A stretch of DNA of 8,344 nucleotides, taken from positions 1-8,344 of the forward strand of contig JARLFX010000321.1 of the NCBI GenBank assembly GCA_031296355.1, read 5' to 3'. Each line of letters begins with the position of its first letter. Positions within the stretch are counted from its first letter, which is position 1. The position numbers were made by a program, and so were the translations under genes. Shown here piece by piece: positions 6,440 through 8,344 of the stretch. Below the pieces are notes generated by a model. That model had not been told where the DNA came from and searched no databases. It saw only the letters and a program-made list of their open reading frames with translations. This DNA comes from Acidobacteriaceae bacterium (GTDB lineage Bacteria > Acidobacteriota > Terriglobia > Terriglobales > Acidobacteriaceae).

Positions 6440-7441
6440 ATGCGCCTTGTGCACGTTCGCATCCTGAGTATTCTTGTTCTGCTCGCAGCCCTCCCCTCAC
6501 TGGCTTATTCCCAGCTCAATGCGCCGACCCCGCAGACGGGCAGCATCAACGGCACCGTCACCGATACAGAAGACGATCCGCTGGCCAACGCCGCCATCGA
6601 GATCCAGGGCGACACCCCGGCCAACCGCCGCACCACCACGACTAACGCCAACGGCTTTTTCGAGATCAACGAGCTCCTCCCCGGCAACTACCGCGTCACC
6701 GCTGCCGCCAAAGGCTTCAACAACTGGGCCTCCCCCCCCATCACCCTGAAGCCCGGACAGAACCTCGACATCCCCGACATTACCCTTAAAATCGCTGGCG
6801 TGACGGAGAGTGTGACCGCCCTTTATACCCGGGTCGAGATCGCCACTCAGCAAGTCCACCTGGAAGAAGAGCAGCGCATTTTAGGCGTCTTACCCAACTT
6901 TTATGTGGTGTATGAGCAGGATGCTGTGGCCATGACCACAAAGCTTAAATTCCAGCTTGCCATGCGCAGCACGATTGACCCCGTCACCTTCCTCGGCGTC
7001 GCCTTCTTCAGCGGGATCGAACAACTCGCTCATACGCCCGATTACGTGCTCGGCGCCAAGGGCTACGGCCAGCGCATGGGCGCGAACTATGCTGACGGCG
7101 TAAGCGACGTGCTAATCGGCGGCGCTGTGTTGCCGTCGCTTCTGCATCAGGACCCACGCTACTTCTACAACGGCCACGGCACCAAAACGCATCGCACGCT
7201 CTACGCGATGGCTACGCCCTTCATCTGCAAGGGCGACAATGGGCACTGGCAGCCAAACGTCTCCAGCATCGGCGGCGACATCGCCTCTGCCGGCCTCTCC
7301 AACCTCTACTATCCGCAGACCAACCGCGGCGTCGGCCTCACCTTCACCAACGCCGCCATTAGCACCGGTGGGCGCATGGTCAATGCGCTGGCGCAGGAGT
7401 TCATCATCCGCAAGCTGACGCCGAAGGCCAAGCAGCCTTAG
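6440..7441 (+). CDS. Secreted carboxypeptidase-regulatory-like domain protein with uncharacterised C-terminus
   Basis: The 333-residue product starts with a Sec signal peptide (MRLVHVRILSILVLLAALPS, then LAYS with likely cleavage before Gln25). The frame is open further upstream to a GTG at 6377, but the ATG at 6440 puts the signal peptide at the N-terminus and so is preferred. Residues about 33-125 form an Ig-like carboxypeptidase-regulatory domain: GSINGTVTDTEDDPLANAAI, TTTNANGFFEINELLPGNYRV and KGF. The remaining 200 residues have no known fold to me but contain dense motif blocks: LGVLPNFYVVY (148-158), STIDPVTFLGVAF, GYGQRMGANYAD (208-219), LPSLLHQDPRYFYNGHG (231-247), KGDNGHWQPN (264-273) and SNLYYPQTNRGVGL (287-300). 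I recall similar proteins only in acidobacteria. It is far too short to be a TonB-dependent receptor, with which this N-terminal domain is often fused. Periplasmic or outer-membrane location is inferred; function is unknown. Confidence 0.85.
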   Translation: MRLVHVRILSILVLLAALPSLAYSQLNAPTPQTGSINGTVTDTEDDPLANAAIEIQGDTPANRRTTTTNANGFFEINELLPGNYRVTAAAKGFNNWASPPITLKPGQNLDIPDITLKIAGVTESVTALYTRVEIATQQVHLEEEQRILGVLPNFYVVYEQDAVAMTTKLKFQLAMRSTIDPVTFLGVAFFSGIEQLAHTPDYVLGAKGYGQRMGANYADGVSDVLIGGAVLPSLLHQDPRYFYNGHGTKTHRTLYAMATPFICKGDNGHWQPNVSSIGGDIASAGLSNLYYPQTNRGVGLTFTNAAISTGGRMVNALAQEFIIRKLTPKAKQP

Positions 7442-7456
7442 CCCGAATCCTACGCA

Positions 7457-7492
7457 AAGCAAAACGGCATCCGCGCGGATGCCGTTTTGCTT
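7457..7492. terminator. Bidirectional intrinsic terminator, 36-bp perfect palindrome
   Basis: AAGCAAAACGGCATCCGC is followed directly by its exact reverse complement, giving a stem of about 16 pairs with a GCGC tip. It lies 16 bases after the stop of the secreted protein and 13 bases before the stop of the convergent cupin gene. TTTTGCTT ends the structure on both strands, so it can terminate both transcripts. Confidence 0.9.
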
Positions 7493-7504
7493 CTGTACTG
7501 ACAG

Positions 7505-7972
7505 CTACGTCTTCACGTCCCCGCCAATGGAGATCACCACGTACCGCGCCGGCCCATCGCCCATATTGCGGATACGGTGATTGGTGCCAAAAGCCACGTA
7601 GAGCACGTCCCCCGGCCCTCCCGTCTCCACCTTGCCGTCATGCTCCATTCCCACGGTGCCCTGCACCACCACGATCAGTTCCGAATGCTGGATCGCATGC
7701 ATATCGGGAGCAGCAGCTGCTGGCGGGGCAATTGATTCATGTACCCGAACCGCTTCTCCCGTAGCCAACGCACCTTGCGCCAACACGCGACGATCCGTGC
7801 CGTTCGGCAATAGCCCGACGGGCAAATCGCTGAACCGCAATACCCGGGCATGTGCCAGCGCGCCTTCCCCCATCGATGCTGTCTGCGCTTCGCTCATCTT
7901 CACTCCTGCCAGGCCACCCATCATCAGCACGGTTAGCCCGGCACACATTTCACGTCGATTGAAAGGCTTCAT
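7505..7972 (-). CDS. Exported cupin-domain protein with Tat-like signal
   Basis: This 155-residue protein has an N-terminus with a twin arginine (FNRREMCAGL, R6-R7) followed by a short hydrophobic stretch (11-24) and an AEA-like region (MSEAQTA), consistent with Tat export. The cupin beta-barrel covers about residues 72-150. Cupin motif 2 is nearly canonical: G121-x5-A-x-G129-x2-H132-x3-N136. Motif 1 is shifted, with H92, H96 and E98 followed by G105 (ExxxxxxG), so the usual HxH(x)3-4E spacing is absent. The likely metal ligands are H92 and/or H96, E98 and H132; Tat export would suit a protein folded with its metal in the cytoplasm. Substrate and reaction cannot be read. The ATG at 7972 has a good AGGA 7 bases upstream. 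It lies 30 bases after the stop of the VWA gene on the same strand, so the two may be co-transcribed. Confidence 0.88.
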   Translation of the reverse strand: MKPFNRREMCAGLTVLMMGGLAGVKMSEAQTASMGEGALAHARVLRFSDLPVGLLPNGTDRRVLAQGALATGEAVRVHESIAPPAAAAPDMHAIQHSELIVVVQGTVGMEHDGKVETGGPGDVLYVAFGTNHRIRNMGDGPARYVVISIGGDVKT

Positions 7973-7980
7973 GCGGACAT

Positions 7981-7984
7981 CCTA
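7981..7984 (-). promoter_or_regulatory. Ribosome binding site of the cupin gene
   Basis: On the minus strand AGGA precedes the ATG at 7972 with 7 bases between, good Shine-Dalgarno spacing. It supports this start over later internal methionines, which would remove the twin-arginine signal. Confidence 0.65.
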
Positions 7985-8002
7985 CATGGGCACGCGGTGA
8001 AC

Positions 8003-8344
8003 TCACTCCGGTTGGACAACAAACACGTTGCCCGGCGCGCTCAACTTGATGCCCTTCACATCGGTCGTCACTTTGAGCTGCTGCAATCCAGCCTTGTTGG
8101 CCAGGAATCTGAGCTCGTAGATGCGCACCAGATCCTCATTGAACTGCTTGAGGAAAGGCTGAAAGCTCACCGGATTTCCGGTCCCTTCAAAGTAGGCCTG
8201 CCCTCCAGTCTCTTCCGCAACCTTCTGCAGATAGCTCTGTCCGCTATAGCTGGCATACCGTCCACCCACTCCGCTATCGCTGTAGTACAGCGAATACACC
8301 AGCACGCCCGCGCGTTGTGCATCGTGGATGGCCGTATCCACGTA
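8003..8344 (-). CDS. VWFA-related acidobacterial-type protein, C-terminal part, cut by window edge
   Basis: The frame is open through the right edge, so the gene starts outside; only the last 113 residues are seen. They match the end of a von Willebrand factor A domain and its acidobacterial extension: AIHDAQRAGVLVYSLYYSD (final strand-helix of the VWA fold), YLQKVAEETGGQAYFEG (the LxxxAxxTGG block), then FLKQFNEDLVRIYELRF and a beta-rich end with LKVTTDVKGIKLSAPG. Members of the VWFA-related acidobacterial family are usually exported proteins of about 300-350 residues thought to act in protein-protein interaction. The MIDAS metal site and any signal peptide would be in the missing part. The cupin gene follows 30 bases downstream on the same strand. 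No terminator separates them. Confidence 0.85.
   Translation of the reverse strand, partial: YVDTAIHDAQRAGVLVYSLYYSDSGVGGRYASYSGQSYLQKVAEETGGQAYFEGTGNPVSFQPFLKQFNEDLVRIYELRFLANKAGLQQLKVTTDVKGIKLSAPGNVFVVQPE

Overview
The window looks like a stretch of chromosome from an acidobacterium of the Terriglobia/Acidobacteriaceae type (Granulicella, Terriglobus or Edaphobacter-like). This is inferred from three things: a VWFA-related protein of the acidobacterial kind, a secreted protein with a carboxypeptidase-regulatory-like domain and a C-terminal region I recall mainly from acidobacteria, and dispersed intergenic hairpin repeats of a style common in those genomes. No rRNA, tRNA, CRISPR array or transposase gene was seen.

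Layout. (1) Positions 2-1126 (+) hold the 3' two thirds of groEL, cut by the left edge. (2) Positions 1127-1522 hold no intact gene but are busy: two hairpins of a dispersed-repeat type, a strong bidirectional terminator-like hairpin (1251-1280), two TTGTCATYCYG repeat copies, and on the minus strand a 68-codon reading frame (1362-1568) that I read as the leftover C-terminus of an acyltransferase-3 (OafA-like O-acetyltransferase) gene. (3) Positions 1523-4806 (-) are a tight three-gene operon, transcribed right to left: an extended-SDR nucleotide-sugar epimerase/dehydratase, a GT2 polyprenyl-phosphate glycosyltransferase of the DPM1/GtrB/ArnC kind, and a multi-membrane-span GT-C enzyme of the GT87/DUF2029 kind. 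(4) Positions 4807-5380 are an AT-rich gap with another repeat fragment, a small hairpin and a double G6 tract. (5) Positions 5381-7441 (+) carry a CPBP intramembrane protease and then the secreted carboxypeptidase-regulatory-like protein, ending in a 36-bp perfect palindrome (7457-7492). (6) Positions 7505-8344 (-) carry a Tat-type exported cupin and, upstream of it, the C-terminus of a VWA protein cut by the right edge.

How the genes fit together. The operon suggests a complete logic: the SDR makes or modifies a sugar nucleotide, the GT2 enzyme loads the sugar onto a polyprenyl phosphate at the inner face of the membrane, and the GT-C enzyme transfers it to an acceptor outside. This resembles gtr-type O-antigen or glycan decoration, but no flippase gene is seen. 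The acyltransferase remnant in the same orientation right behind it suggests that the locus once also acetylated the glycan. This block has lower GC than its flanks (hand counts of single 60-base lines: about 48-50% in the GT87 and SDR genes and 50-62% in the GT2 gene, against about 63-65% in groEL and the secreted protein). Repeat copies lie on both sides, so it reads as an accessory or transferred island beside housekeeping groEL. All function assignments rest on reading motifs by eye; no database search was possible.
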